5,262 bases of DNA, taken from the NCBI GenBank assembly GCA_030145015.1, contig JAQYWI010000292.1, positions 1-5,262 on the forward strand, given 5' to 3'. This document shows, one piece after another, positions 1 through 5,161 of this stretch (positions are counted from its first letter, which is position 1; every line of letters begins with the position of its first letter). This DNA is from Desulfobacterales bacterium. Its GTDB lineage: Bacteria; Desulfobacterota; Desulfobacteria; Desulfobacterales; JAHEIW01. The notes beneath the pieces are model-generated. The model was given only the letters and a program-made list of their open reading frames with translations. It was not told the DNA's origin and did no database searches. The translations under genes and the position numbers were made by a program.

Positions 1-1
1 G

Positions 2-166
2 GTCAAACAGTGGAAGAAGAATGAAGGAAAAGTTTTCGTGAACGGGGAACTATGGCAGGCCGTCAGTGAAGTCCCTTTAGTACCGGGTGATAGAGTGGTT
101 ATTCAAAATGTGGAAGGGTTGACATTGAAGGTCAACTATTGGAAGGATGAGAATGAAGTGGTTTGA
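2..166 (+). CDS. NfeD-family membrane protein, C-terminal soluble domain (5' end outside the window)
   Basis: Frame 2 is open from the window edge to the TGA at 164-166, giving the last 54 residues of a protein. The tail reads ...GKVFVNGELWQAVSE.., then VPGDRVVIQNVEGLTLKV. This is the pattern of the NfeD C-terminal OB-fold beta-barrel: a G-x-V-x-V-x-GE-LW-A strand pair, then a G-D/E-x-V-x-V turn and an 'xxVEGLTLKV' final strand. NfeD proteins are membrane proteins that usually pair with stomatin/slipin-type SPFH proteins, and some have an N-terminal serine-protease (ClpP-like) domain. Neither the membrane helices nor a protease domain can be checked here, so the subtype is open. No SPFH gene follows downstream, so a partner, if present, lies to the left. 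The family call is strong from motif resemblance; the rest of the gene is not visible. Confidence 0.8.
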   Translation, partial: VKQWKKNEGKVFVNGELWQAVSEVPLVPGDRVVIQNVEGLTLKVNYWKDENEVV

Positions 167-466
167 GATTAGCTAACGCCATACAAAAAACCAAAGAATT
201 GTATAAATCGGCTATGAAGCGACAACCGCAGATTATTGCATATATCTTCTGTTAAACTTAAATATTTTCTACCCTCAAAACTGCAGATTACAGCAATTCG
301 GTAAACATCAATTCCTAAAATTCATGGGATGTTCCTTTTTTATCTGTAACATTGCCATAGTTGTGTCAATGTATCAGCACTTGACGTCACAATGGAATAA
401 TGACAAATTCCTCCTATATCATCCACCGGAAAGCAAAAGACCAACCTGCGAATAGAGGAGGGCGAG
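167..466. other. Gene-free AT-rich intergenic region upstream of the DUF2845 gene
   Basis: I find no credible gene in these 300 bases; the longest ATG reading frames are about a dozen codons and lack a Shine-Dalgarno sequence. No strong terminator follows the NfeD gene. Visible items are an 8-base palindrome TGACGTCA at 382-389, a partly inverted relative TTGTGTCAA at 361-369, and a loose direct repeat GCAGATTAnnGCA at 228-240 and 283-295. No well-spaced sigma-70 -35/-10 pair stands out; the promoter of the next gene should lie here but I cannot place it. Confidence 0.6.
455..461 (+). promoter_or_regulatory. Ribosome binding site of the DUF2845-type gene
   Basis: GAGGAGG lies five bases before the ATG at 467. 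It is a near-perfect Shine-Dalgarno sequence and fixes this start codon. Confidence 0.85.
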
Positions 467-802
467 ATGACTCGAAATATATTATTTTTGGGTGCCTTTT
501 TGGCCTTGTTGATACTTTTTGCTGAGAATTCCTACTCTATTGAATTTAACAGTCTGGCCGATCAGTCGTCTTATAGATGTTCGGGAGGCATTGTCGCCAT
601 TGGAGATTTAGATAGATCTGTTCGTGAAAAATGCGGGGATCCCTTGGAGATCGGAAGAAGACAAGATGCTGGTCCTATCTGGATATATCATACCGCGCAG
701 GGTAATTTTATGTATTATCTCGTATTTTTGAATGGAAAATTGCAGCGAATTGTGGGTGCCCCCTGCAGCGTTGATGATCCGGATTGTTTTGATTTAAGAT
801 GA
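467..802 (+). CDS. Small exported DUF2845-type protein of unknown function
   Basis: A 111-residue protein. Residues 1-24 are a probable Sec signal peptide: a basic start (MTR), a hydrophobic core (ILFLGAFLALLILF), and a likely cleavage after about residue 24 (SYS-IEF). No lipobox cysteine is seen, so the product is probably periplasmic. The mature part begins YRC-SGGIVAIGD..., then V-x-x-KCGDP (C38 and C56), then WIYH and a YYLVFLNGKLQRI strand. This matches my recollection of DUF2845: 'RC...lvsvGD...v...KCGeP' followed by a W-x-Y and a hydrophobic 'F.nGkL..I' strand. Two further cysteines, C100 and C107, near the C-terminus could form disulfides with the first pair or with each other. The function of the family is unknown. 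The gene ends 35 bases from the convergent Fe-S protein gene, so it is not part of that operon. The start is supported by a strong ribosome binding site. Confidence 0.75.
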   Translation: MTRNILFLGAFLALLILFAENSYSIEFNSLADQSSYRCSGGIVAIGDLDRSVREKCGDPLEIGRRQDAGPIWIYHTAQGNFMYYLVFLNGKLQRIVGAPCSVDDPDCFDLR

Positions 803-837
803 TTCAAAAATCCTTAGATGGGGTATTGAAACAACTT

Positions 838-2169
838 CTATTCATTTTCGGTTTCGAGCTTCATGTGCTCCGGAATAAGCATCGCTTCCACGATAATTTC
901 CTTGAAAGAACGTGCGGTGATCCCTAACTCGTATTCCTCACTCAGGTCGTTGATTTGATCAAAGCAGTTGTGACAGGGGGTGATAACGATTTTTGCCCCG
1001 GTTGCTTTAATTTGTTGCGCTTTTAGCTTTCCCGAAGCCATCCGGAAGGGTTTGTAGTCCGGTCCCATCGGCATAATACCGCCGCCGCCGCCGCAACAAT
1101 GATTGTGTTCCCGGTTGGGCGCCATATCTCGAAAATCTTCGGCAATATAGGGTATGATTTTACGGGCATGCTCCCAGAGACCGCCGTTACGGGATACATT
1201 GCAGGGATCCTGGTAGGTGATCGGTTCTTTGATTTTTTTGTGCGGATCAATCTTAATGCGGTCATCCCGCAGGTATTCATACAGCAACTGAACATAATGA
1301 ACAATGTGAACCGGCGGCTTCCCATCCGGATAGCCGGCGAGGTAGGGGCCTTCAAAGGCCAGCGAACGATAGGCGTGCCCGCATTCGGTAATCAGAATAT
1401 GTTGCGCTTTTAGTTCCAGGGCTTTTTCGTAAACATTTTTAACCTGCTTGCCGGCCAGATTGCGGTTGCCCGCAAACATGGGCAGGTTGGTGCAATCCCA
1501 GCCAAAAGTGGGAATTGTCCAGCTTTCTTTTGCAGCCGCAAAGATAATGGCGGCGTTGGAAATGTCCTGGGGGTAGTAGACGGGTTCGCGCGGATTAATG
1601 GTATACATATACCTGGCGCCGGGTTGATCCATCGGGATATCTACCCCGCGGTAGTCATCTTCGGCCTCGTCGGCCATCCACTCGCACGTGTCGACAAGTT
1701 CTTCCACGGGGATGCCCATGTGGTTGCCGGTTTTATCGCAATGATCCGAAAAGAAGGCCAGTTGTTTGGGCGTCACCCCCTGAGAGTGGCAGACGCTGCG
1801 GGCGATGGCAATCATGGTGGCGACATCGATCCCAAAAGGACAATACATCGAACAGCGCTTGCACATGGTACATTGCAGCCAGGCGATTTCGTAGCATTTT
1901 TCCAGAAAGGCGCGATCCACTTTACCCTTGCGCCGGATCATTTCACCCAGGCTGTGTCTGAATTTATAGGCCGGACTCAAGCGGGGATCGCGATCATTGC
2001 CGACGTAGACAAAGCAGCTTTCCGCACACAACCCGCATCTTGAGCAAATACTCATCCAGGTCCGAATACGGGCGCCATCATTGGCCGCCAGTATCCCGCG
2101 CACTTTGGCAACGTCCACGGGGGCAACCGTATTGTTTTCAAATTCAAACTTTTTGGTAGTACCTTTCAA
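838..2169 (-). CDS. tmcB: TmcB/HdrD-like iron-sulfur protein (4Fe-4S dicluster plus CCG domain), TTG start
   Basis: A 443-residue cytoplasmic-type electron-transfer protein. Two ferredoxin-like [4Fe-4S] motifs lie near the N-terminus: C42-C45-C48-C52 and C100-C103-C106-C110, each CxxCxxCxxxC, the second followed by P. A C-terminal CCG domain has C323, C358-C359-G and C399-x-x-C402, the cysteine pattern that binds the special [4Fe-4S] cluster in heterodisulfide reductase HdrB/HdrD. The first CCG repeat is degenerate: only C226 (GWDC) and C263 (ECGHAY) remain. This architecture, the length and the adjacent NarI-like membrane gene fit TmcB of the sulfate-reducer Tmc complex; DsrK or HmcF are the nearest alternatives. 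The start is odd: TTG directly follows an in-frame TAA, with no clear ribosome binding site, and the next ATG (residue 39) would cut into the first cluster region. An inverted repeat ends five bases upstream. The Fe-S redox role is firm; the choice of TmcB over its paralogs is moderate. Confidence 0.85.
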   Translation of the reverse strand: MKGTTKKFEFENNTVAPVDVAKVRGILAANDGARIRTWMSICSRCGLCAESCFVYVGNDRDPRLSPAYKFRHSLGEMIRRKGKVDRAFLEKCYEIAWLQCTMCKRCSMYCPFGIDVATMIAIARSVCHSQGVTPKQLAFFSDHCDKTGNHMGIPVEELVDTCEWMADEAEDDYRGVDIPMDQPGARYMYTINPREPVYYPQDISNAAIIFAAAKESWTIPTFGWDCTNLPMFAGNRNLAGKQVKNVYEKALELKAQHILITECGHAYRSLAFEGPYLAGYPDGKPPVHIVHYVQLLYEYLRDDRIKIDPHKKIKEPITYQDPCNVSRNGGLWEHARKIIPYIAEDFRDMAPNREHNHCCGGGGGIMPMGPDYKPFRMASGKLKAQQIKATGAKIVITPCHNCFDQINDLSEEYELGITARSFKEIIVEAMLIPEHMKLETENE

Positions 2170-2177
2170 TTATAGCA
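2169..2177 (-). promoter_or_regulatory. Extended -10 promoter-like motif over the tmcB start
   Basis: Read on the minus strand, these bases are TGCTATAAT, a perfect match to the extended -10 consensus TGnTATAAT. I see no good -35 at 17 bases, but extended -10 promoters can work without one. If active, transcription would begin just inside the annotated reading frame, past the TTG. It may instead be chance in AT-rich DNA at the edge of the repeat. Confidence 0.3.
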
Positions 2178-2468
2178 AATTCCCAATCTGTTGGTTTAAA
2201 ATCCGAATTAGAAAAGCACGAAATCCGAAACAAATCCTAAATTCAAAGGTCCAAATGTTTAAAACAAAACCGACTAAAATAACCAGAGGAAGGTGCGTCC
2301 TTTGTCATTGCCTAAGTTTAGAACATTTGAATTTTGAAAATTTGAAAATTGTTTCGTTTTTCGATATTCGGCCTGCGACGAGCTCAGCCGAGTCGATTTC
2401 GAATTTGACAGTGCTTAAAAATCACGACAACCATTATTTATAAAGTAATATGTTCAAATATTTTTTTG
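2170..2468. other. Gene-free spacer between tmcC and tmcB
   Basis: This 299-base gap is unusual between two genes that would normally be tightly coupled. Most of it is the inverted repeat described separately. The remaining 60 bases on the tmcC side (2409-2468) are very AT-rich, with a run of seven T at 2461-2467; on the minus strand this is an A-run, so it is not an intrinsic terminator for tmcC. I see no coding potential. Confidence 0.65.
2175..2408. repeat. Long imperfect inverted repeat (MITE- or REP-like) between tmcC and tmcB
   Basis: Inner arms 2203-2265 and 2316-2371 are imperfect reverse complements. Shared blocks include CCGAAT, CGAAACAA, TTCAAA, CAAATGTT and AAAC, with one single-base indel and one gap of about six bases. 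Outer arms 2175-2187 and 2396-2408 also match (CAAATTCnnAATC). The central 50 bases (2266-2315) hold a small AAGG/CCTT stem. The right half carries an extra GC-rich block (2371-2395, containing CTCAGCCGAG) with no counterpart on the left. No open frame inside is convincing. CGAAAT/TTCAAA-rich repeats of this kind recur, in my recollection, between genes of many uncultivated bacteria, including Desulfobacterota; I infer a non-autonomous mobile or palindromic repeat. No target-site duplication was identified. Confidence 0.7.
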
Positions 2469-3149
2469 CTACCAAGACTTGGCCCCCCTTCGTCCTCCCA
2501 TCTCAAAGCCGATAAACGCGCGGGTAAAGAAGAAAAGAACCATATGCCCGAGCTTCGTTGTCGGAATCAGGATCAAAAGGATTTCACCAAGCAAAATATG
2601 CAAAATCAGCAGCAATTCATAAGGGCCCCATTGATGATAGGCCAAAAAACCGGTTAAAAAAGGCAATGTCGTTATGATCAGCAGGGCGTAATCCCATGAA
2701 GTGGTTAAGATGCGGACCTCCGGTCTGCATAGGCGGCGAACGAATAAAAAAATAGCAGAAGCGATTAAGATGAGGGTCATCCAATCTGCCAGTTGGTCGG
2801 GAAGCGACCAGAGACTGACACCAAAGGCTTCATCCCACAAAGTGTTGTGGGCGGCAAGGAACAGCGGAACCGCCAATAGCGATAGGTGAAAGATGAACGC
2901 AACGATTGAAAAAACAGGCTGTTGACGCATGGAGGCACTGGCCCAGGGGAGCATCCAATGAAAAATAGACCGCATGCCCCAGCCCGGGTTGAAGTGATTG
3001 TAAATGACGCGATCCTTTTTGAGGCTCAGACGAAATAAAACGGCGATTCGTACAAATAAGCCCCCGATAAAAAAGATGAAGGTAAACCAGAGCGCCGGAC
3101 CGGTCAAGAAATCATAAATGAGGTTCCAACTTAGGTGCTCGCTTGACAT
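2469..3149 (-). CDS. tmcC: TmcC/NarI-like cytochrome b membrane subunit of a respiratory redox complex
   Basis: A 226-residue integral membrane protein with five to six hydrophobic segments at about residues 15-38, 77-99, 122-137, 153-171, 178-197 and 201-213. Histidines in or beside the helices are H88, H101, H184 and H202. The H184-H202 spacing of 18 equals that of the heme b ligands H187/H205 in E. coli NarI, so two bis-histidine hemes b are plausible (inference). The protein is the probable membrane partner of the downstream Fe-S subunit, exchanging electrons with menaquinone or periplasmic cytochromes as in TmcC, DsrM and HmcE. The tail FIGFEMGGRRGAKSW looks like a natural end rather than a truncation. 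The ATG lies 9 bases after the hydrolase stop with only a weak AGAAG upstream, which suggests translational coupling. Membrane redox subunit is firm; assignment to TmcC is moderate. Confidence 0.82.
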   Translation of the reverse strand: MSSEHLSWNLIYDFLTGPALWFTFIFFIGGLFVRIAVLFRLSLKKDRVIYNHFNPGWGMRSIFHWMLPWASASMRQQPVFSIVAFIFHLSLLAVPLFLAAHNTLWDEAFGVSLWSLPDQLADWMTLILIASAIFLFVRRLCRPEVRILTTSWDYALLIITTLPFLTGFLAYHQWGPYELLLILHILLGEILLILIPTTKLGHMVLFFFTRAFIGFEMGGRRGAKSW

Positions 3150-3158
3150 GGGCTGCTT

Positions 3159-3698
3159 CTATTTTACGATTTTGATAATTTCCTTAAATTTGTCGCCTTT
3201 TGCTATTTTAAGCAATTCAAATAATGCAATTTCGGTGCTGGTTATACCGGCACCCGCCGCTTTGCTCTTTTCGAGGCCGATTTGCTTATTTTCAAGGGTC
3301 CGGGAGGCAACCGCATCCGCTACAACCTGCACATCGTAATTCAGATTAGCTAAATCAGCCGCAGTCTGGTAAACGCAGACATGCGCTTCCATGCCGACAA
3401 TTAATATGCTTTGGCGATTAACTGCTTTGATTTCTTCTATAAACTGTTCAGTGCCGCAACTACTAAAACTGAATTTGCTCACCGGTTTCCCGTCCGACAA
3501 GAGTTCGGCGATTTCCGGTACGGTCGGCCCCAGACCCGCCGGATTTTGTTCGGTCGATAGGATGGGCAGTCCCAATATTCGGGCGCCCTTGACCATCTTT
3601 TTGAGATTATCCAATAAGGCCTCTTTGTTGTGCATGGCCGGAAGTAATTTTTCCTGAACATCAATAAGCACCAGAGCCGTATCCTCGGTTGTAATCAT
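3159..3698 (-). CDS. Isochorismatase-family cysteine hydrolase
   Basis: A 179-residue protein spanning a complete isochorismatase-like (cysteine hydrolase) fold. The expected catalytic triad is present: D13 in LVLIDVQEKL, K75 in VSKFSFSS, and C108 in GMEAHVCVYQTA. The family hydrolyses amides or vinyl ethers (nicotinamidase, isochorismatase, N-carbamoyl amidases). The GMEAHVCV signature and the short length resemble the ISOC1/ISOC2 and YcaC-like branch, whose substrates are poorly known. The metal-binding D-x-H of true nicotinamidases is not evident: the residues after STEQNPAGLG do not fit it. No signal peptide, so cytoplasmic. The ATG at 3698 has a strong AAGGAGG ribosome site ten bases upstream, and the gene sits 9 bases ahead of the TmcC-like gene, so the two probably share a transcript. 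Catalytic activity is likely; the substrate is unknown. Confidence 0.88.
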   Translation of the reverse strand: MITTEDTALVLIDVQEKLLPAMHNKEALLDNLKKMVKGARILGLPILSTEQNPAGLGPTVPEIAELLSDGKPVSKFSFSSCGTEQFIEEIKAVNRQSILIVGMEAHVCVYQTAADLANLNYDVQVVADAVASRTLENKQIGLEKSKAAGAGITSTEIALFELLKIAKGDKFKEIIKIVK

Positions 3699-3708
3699 TT
3701 AATTTCCC

Positions 3709-3715
3709 CCTCCTT
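3709..3715 (-). promoter_or_regulatory. Ribosome binding site of the isochorismatase-family gene
   Basis: AAGGAGG on the minus strand, ten bases before the ATG ending at 3696 and inside a G-rich run. It supports that start. Only about 25 bases separate it from the upstream terminator, so the promoter must be very close, overlap the hairpin, or act by readthrough. Confidence 0.75.
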
Positions 3716-3740
3716 ATCTGCGATATGAATAACTGGCTAT

Positions 3741-3769
3741 AAAAATGGCAGAGCCTTAAGACTCTGCCA
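3741..3769 (-). terminator. Intrinsic terminator downstream of the Arg-rich small gene
   Basis: A perfect 8-base-pair stem, TGGCAGAG (3746-3753) with CTCTGCCA (3762-3769), and an 8-base loop. On the minus strand it is followed directly by five T (3745-3741). There is no T-run on the plus side, so it ends minus-strand transcripts coming from the small gene at 3819-4061 and separates them from the hydrolase-tmcC-tmcB block. Confidence 0.85.
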
Positions 3770-3818
3770 GCTTTACGATCATTTATGTAACGGTTTAAAT
3801 ATATATAATAGATCCGTT

Positions 3819-4061
3819 TTATTCGTCAAAAACCAACTCGCTGCGCCATTTGCTTACCCGCATCCATCTGTCCCGGCGCTCTTCAGGGTGTCTGCGCTCT
3901 TTTCCGGTCCTTCTTTCTTTGCCGCCTTTTAAAAAATATTTATTCCTGTTTGGATTGCGCTTATCTCGATCAGTGCGGCGTTCGACCGGGGAACGTTCCT
4001 GCCACATACCGATTTTGGAGTCACGATCTGCTATCGACTCCTTGCTTTTTACCTGACTCAT
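3819..4061 (-). CDS. Small Arg/Glu-rich protein with ERR repeats, unknown function
   Basis: An 80-residue, strongly basic and highly charged protein with no signal peptide or membrane segment. The motif E-R-R recurs at residues 27-29, 49-51, 55-57 and 61-63; the last three are spaced exactly six residues apart (GKERR, GKERR, PEERR). The C-terminus carries WMRVSKWRSELVFDE, an aromatic and hydrophobic patch unlike the rest. I do not recognise a named family. Short ERR/DRR-repeat proteins are, in my recollection, common in Desulfobacterota, and similar runs precede PilZ domains; the neighbouring PilZ gene is in line with that. The gene is real: AGAGGA lies six bases before the ATG, and a strong terminator follows. 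RNA or protein binding through the basic repeats is possible but unproven. Confidence 0.7.
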   Translation of the reverse strand: MSQVKSKESIADRDSKIGMWQERSPVERRTDRDKRNPNRNKYFLKGGKERRTGKERRHPEERRDRWMRVSKWRSELVFDE

Positions 4062-4254
4062 TGTGGGTCCTCTTTTTGATGGCGATGGTTTGCGTCACCC
4101 CAAAAAGGCTGACTTGTTTCCACCCAATTAAAAATTTTTCCCATAAATTCAGATATAAATCAGTCGCTTATGTTGCCAGGCGTTCTGTTTAAAGGCGTTT
4201 AGCGCCGAACTGAATAGCATCCGCCTGAATTCATAAGATAAATTTAAAGATATG
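4062..4254. other. Spacer between the PilZ gene and the Arg-rich small gene, with leader hairpin
   Basis: This 193-base spacer should hold the promoter of the small gene. The ribosome site AGAGGA is at 4068-4073 (minus). A hairpin at 4094-4113 has stem GTCA-CC / GG-TGAC with one mismatch and a six-base loop, and would fall in the 5' leader of the small gene. No -35/-10 pair is clear, and no other gene is seen. Confidence 0.5.
4191..4206 (-). terminator. Weak candidate terminator after the PilZ gene
   Basis: On the minus strand GGCG-CTAAA-CGCC is followed by TTTAAA. The stem is only four base pairs and the T-run is three, so it may be just a small hairpin. It lies about 50 bases beyond the PilZ stop. 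Confidence 0.3.
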
Positions 4255-4797
4255 TCAACTGGTTATCTCATAGACTTCTTCTAGATTTTCTGAAAATGAC
4301 TTGATGGCTTCAGTCTGGTGCGGAGATAGCTGGCCAAATTTGATTCCAATCCCATTCTGGCTGCTCCAGACGATTTCGCCGGTCACCCTGAGTGGTTTCT
4401 GATAGTGTGGGACTGAATATGTCATGTTTATTTCTTGACCGCTAAAGAAATAATCATTGGTTTCGATAAATGCACCGTGTGCATTGATGTCAAGGATGTA
4501 ACCTTTAAATTGACGGCCTTGAACGGAATAATCGACCGGCATTAAACAGGCCTTGCGAGCATGTCTGCGCCGGTCTTTGCGGGGGATTTCGAGGGCTGTT
4601 TTTTCTAGCTGTTCCAGCAGGGCCGCCTGCTGTTCATCGGGCAAGTCAATGACCAGTTTAAAAATATGTGTGCTGAGTTTATCTTTAAGCAATTGTTTTA
4701 AAATGATGAGTAACTGATCTTCCGAAATCGTATTCATCAGCTCAAATAAACGCGCGATGAAGTGATATTTACTTGATGGCAAGCTTGGCGCTGTCAT
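4255..4797 (-). CDS. PilZ-domain protein, putative c-di-GMP effector with a helical N-terminal extension
   Basis: A 180-residue cytoplasmic protein. Residues 1-70 are predicted helical, with runs such as FIARLFELMN and EQQAALLEQLEKTALEI, and look like an interaction region. Residues 73-165 form a PilZ domain: the arginine-rich RKDRRRHARK switch with an RxxxR (R77/R81), then DINAHGAFIET, corresponding to the D/N-x-S-x-x-G motif (D103, N105, G108), and a closing NGIGIKF strand (149-154). In the family these motifs bind cyclic di-GMP. The central serine is replaced here by asparagine, so binding is likely but not certain. The ATG has an AAGGGG ribosome site about eight bases upstream. No effector domain follows, so action through a partner protein is probable. 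It could regulate motility, adhesion or exopolysaccharide; nothing nearby tells which. Confidence 0.85.
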   Translation of the reverse strand: MTAPSLPSSKYHFIARLFELMNTISEDQLLIILKQLLKDKLSTHIFKLVIDLPDEQQAALLEQLEKTALEIPRKDRRRHARKACLMPVDYSVQGRQFKGYILDINAHGAFIETNDYFFSGQEINMTYSVPHYQKPLRVTGEIVWSSQNGIGIKFGQLSPHQTEAIKSFSENLEEVYEITS

Positions 4798-5071
4798 TCG
4801 CTGACCCCTTAATTACAGAAATTTGGTTCTGATCGTGCTGGATCAATTCAGCATAACGGTCATTACTACCTATGAATGCTAACCGCTATATCGGCCAAAG
4901 TGCGTGTAAACTTAATCGGACGATAAATATCTTTTCTATTGCCAAACCCAACTTCTTTCTGTTATAGCCATTTGGTTAAATATAACCTGTTTAATAGCTG
5001 ATGTTTAATAGATGAAGAAGATTCATTTTTTTGATGAAGAAACCTTCTTTTTGAATGTGTTGTTTAATCGC

Positions 5072-5099
5072 TTGACTTTTATAGGGGGATTAACATAGG
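5072..5099 (+). promoter_or_regulatory. Possible sigma-70 promoter of the binding-protein gene
   Basis: TTGACT (5072-5077) matches five of six -35 bases. The best -10 at normal spacing, CATAGG (5094-5099, spacer 16), is poor, so this is a weak candidate. It lies about 65 bases before the start codon. Confidence 0.25.
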
Positions 5100-5151
5100 C
5101 GACGTTAGTTATTCGATAAATCCCGTCGGGGAAACTTTAATTTAAAAGAAG

Positions 5152-5157
5152 AGGAGG
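5152..5157 (+). promoter_or_regulatory. Ribosome binding site of the binding-protein gene
   Basis: AGGAGG lies four bases before the first ATG (5162) and seven before the second, in-frame ATG (5165). The second spacing is closer to optimal, so initiation may occur at either. Confidence 0.8.
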
Positions 5158-5161
5158 AAAA

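Larger units (their letters stand above)
4798..5161. other. Gene-free divergent regulatory region between the PilZ and transporter genes
   Basis: No credible gene is seen in these 364 AT-rich bases. They must hold promoters for both flanking genes. Visible items: a short palindrome GGTTA-AATA-TAACC (4974-4987); three direct copies of TGTTTAAT (4988-4995, 5002-5009, 5061-5068); and a repeated GATGAAGAA (5011-5019, and again near 5033-5041). A -35-like TTGACT at 5072-5077 lacks a well-spaced -10. No clear promoter for the PilZ gene is evident. Confidence 0.55.

Noticed and set aside
803..837. Possible bidirectional terminator between the convergent genes
   Set aside because: TTCAA/TTGAA with a CC/GG inner pair can be drawn, but the large internal mismatch and lack of T-runs make it unconvincing.
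1099..2043. Several plus-strand open frames opposite the Fe-S protein gene
   Set aside because: They are antisense shadows of a gene with clear conserved cysteine motifs and have no credible starts or domains.
2203..2371. CRISPR array or insertion sequence in the tmcC-tmcB spacer
   Set aside because: The repeats are inverted arms, not evenly spaced direct repeats with spacers, and there is no transposase-sized reading frame.
2081..2443. Plus-strand open frame running through the start of tmcB and the inverted repeat
   Set aside because: It is antisense to the conserved Fe-S gene and then reads low-complexity repeat DNA; no domain or ribosome site.
4062..4140. Possible GEMM (c-di-GMP-I) riboswitch, because the minus strand has GGGTGACGCAAACC near a PilZ gene
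   Set aside because: The class needs an upstream GGGCAAACC half with a GAAA tetraloop stem and a second hairpin after the GACGCAAAGCC part. Neither is present, and only about 20 bases remain before the ribosome site.
4872..4967. A 31-codon plus-strand open frame in the divergent region
   Set aside because: No ribosome binding site, no recognisable protein features, and a composition like the surrounding AT-rich spacer.
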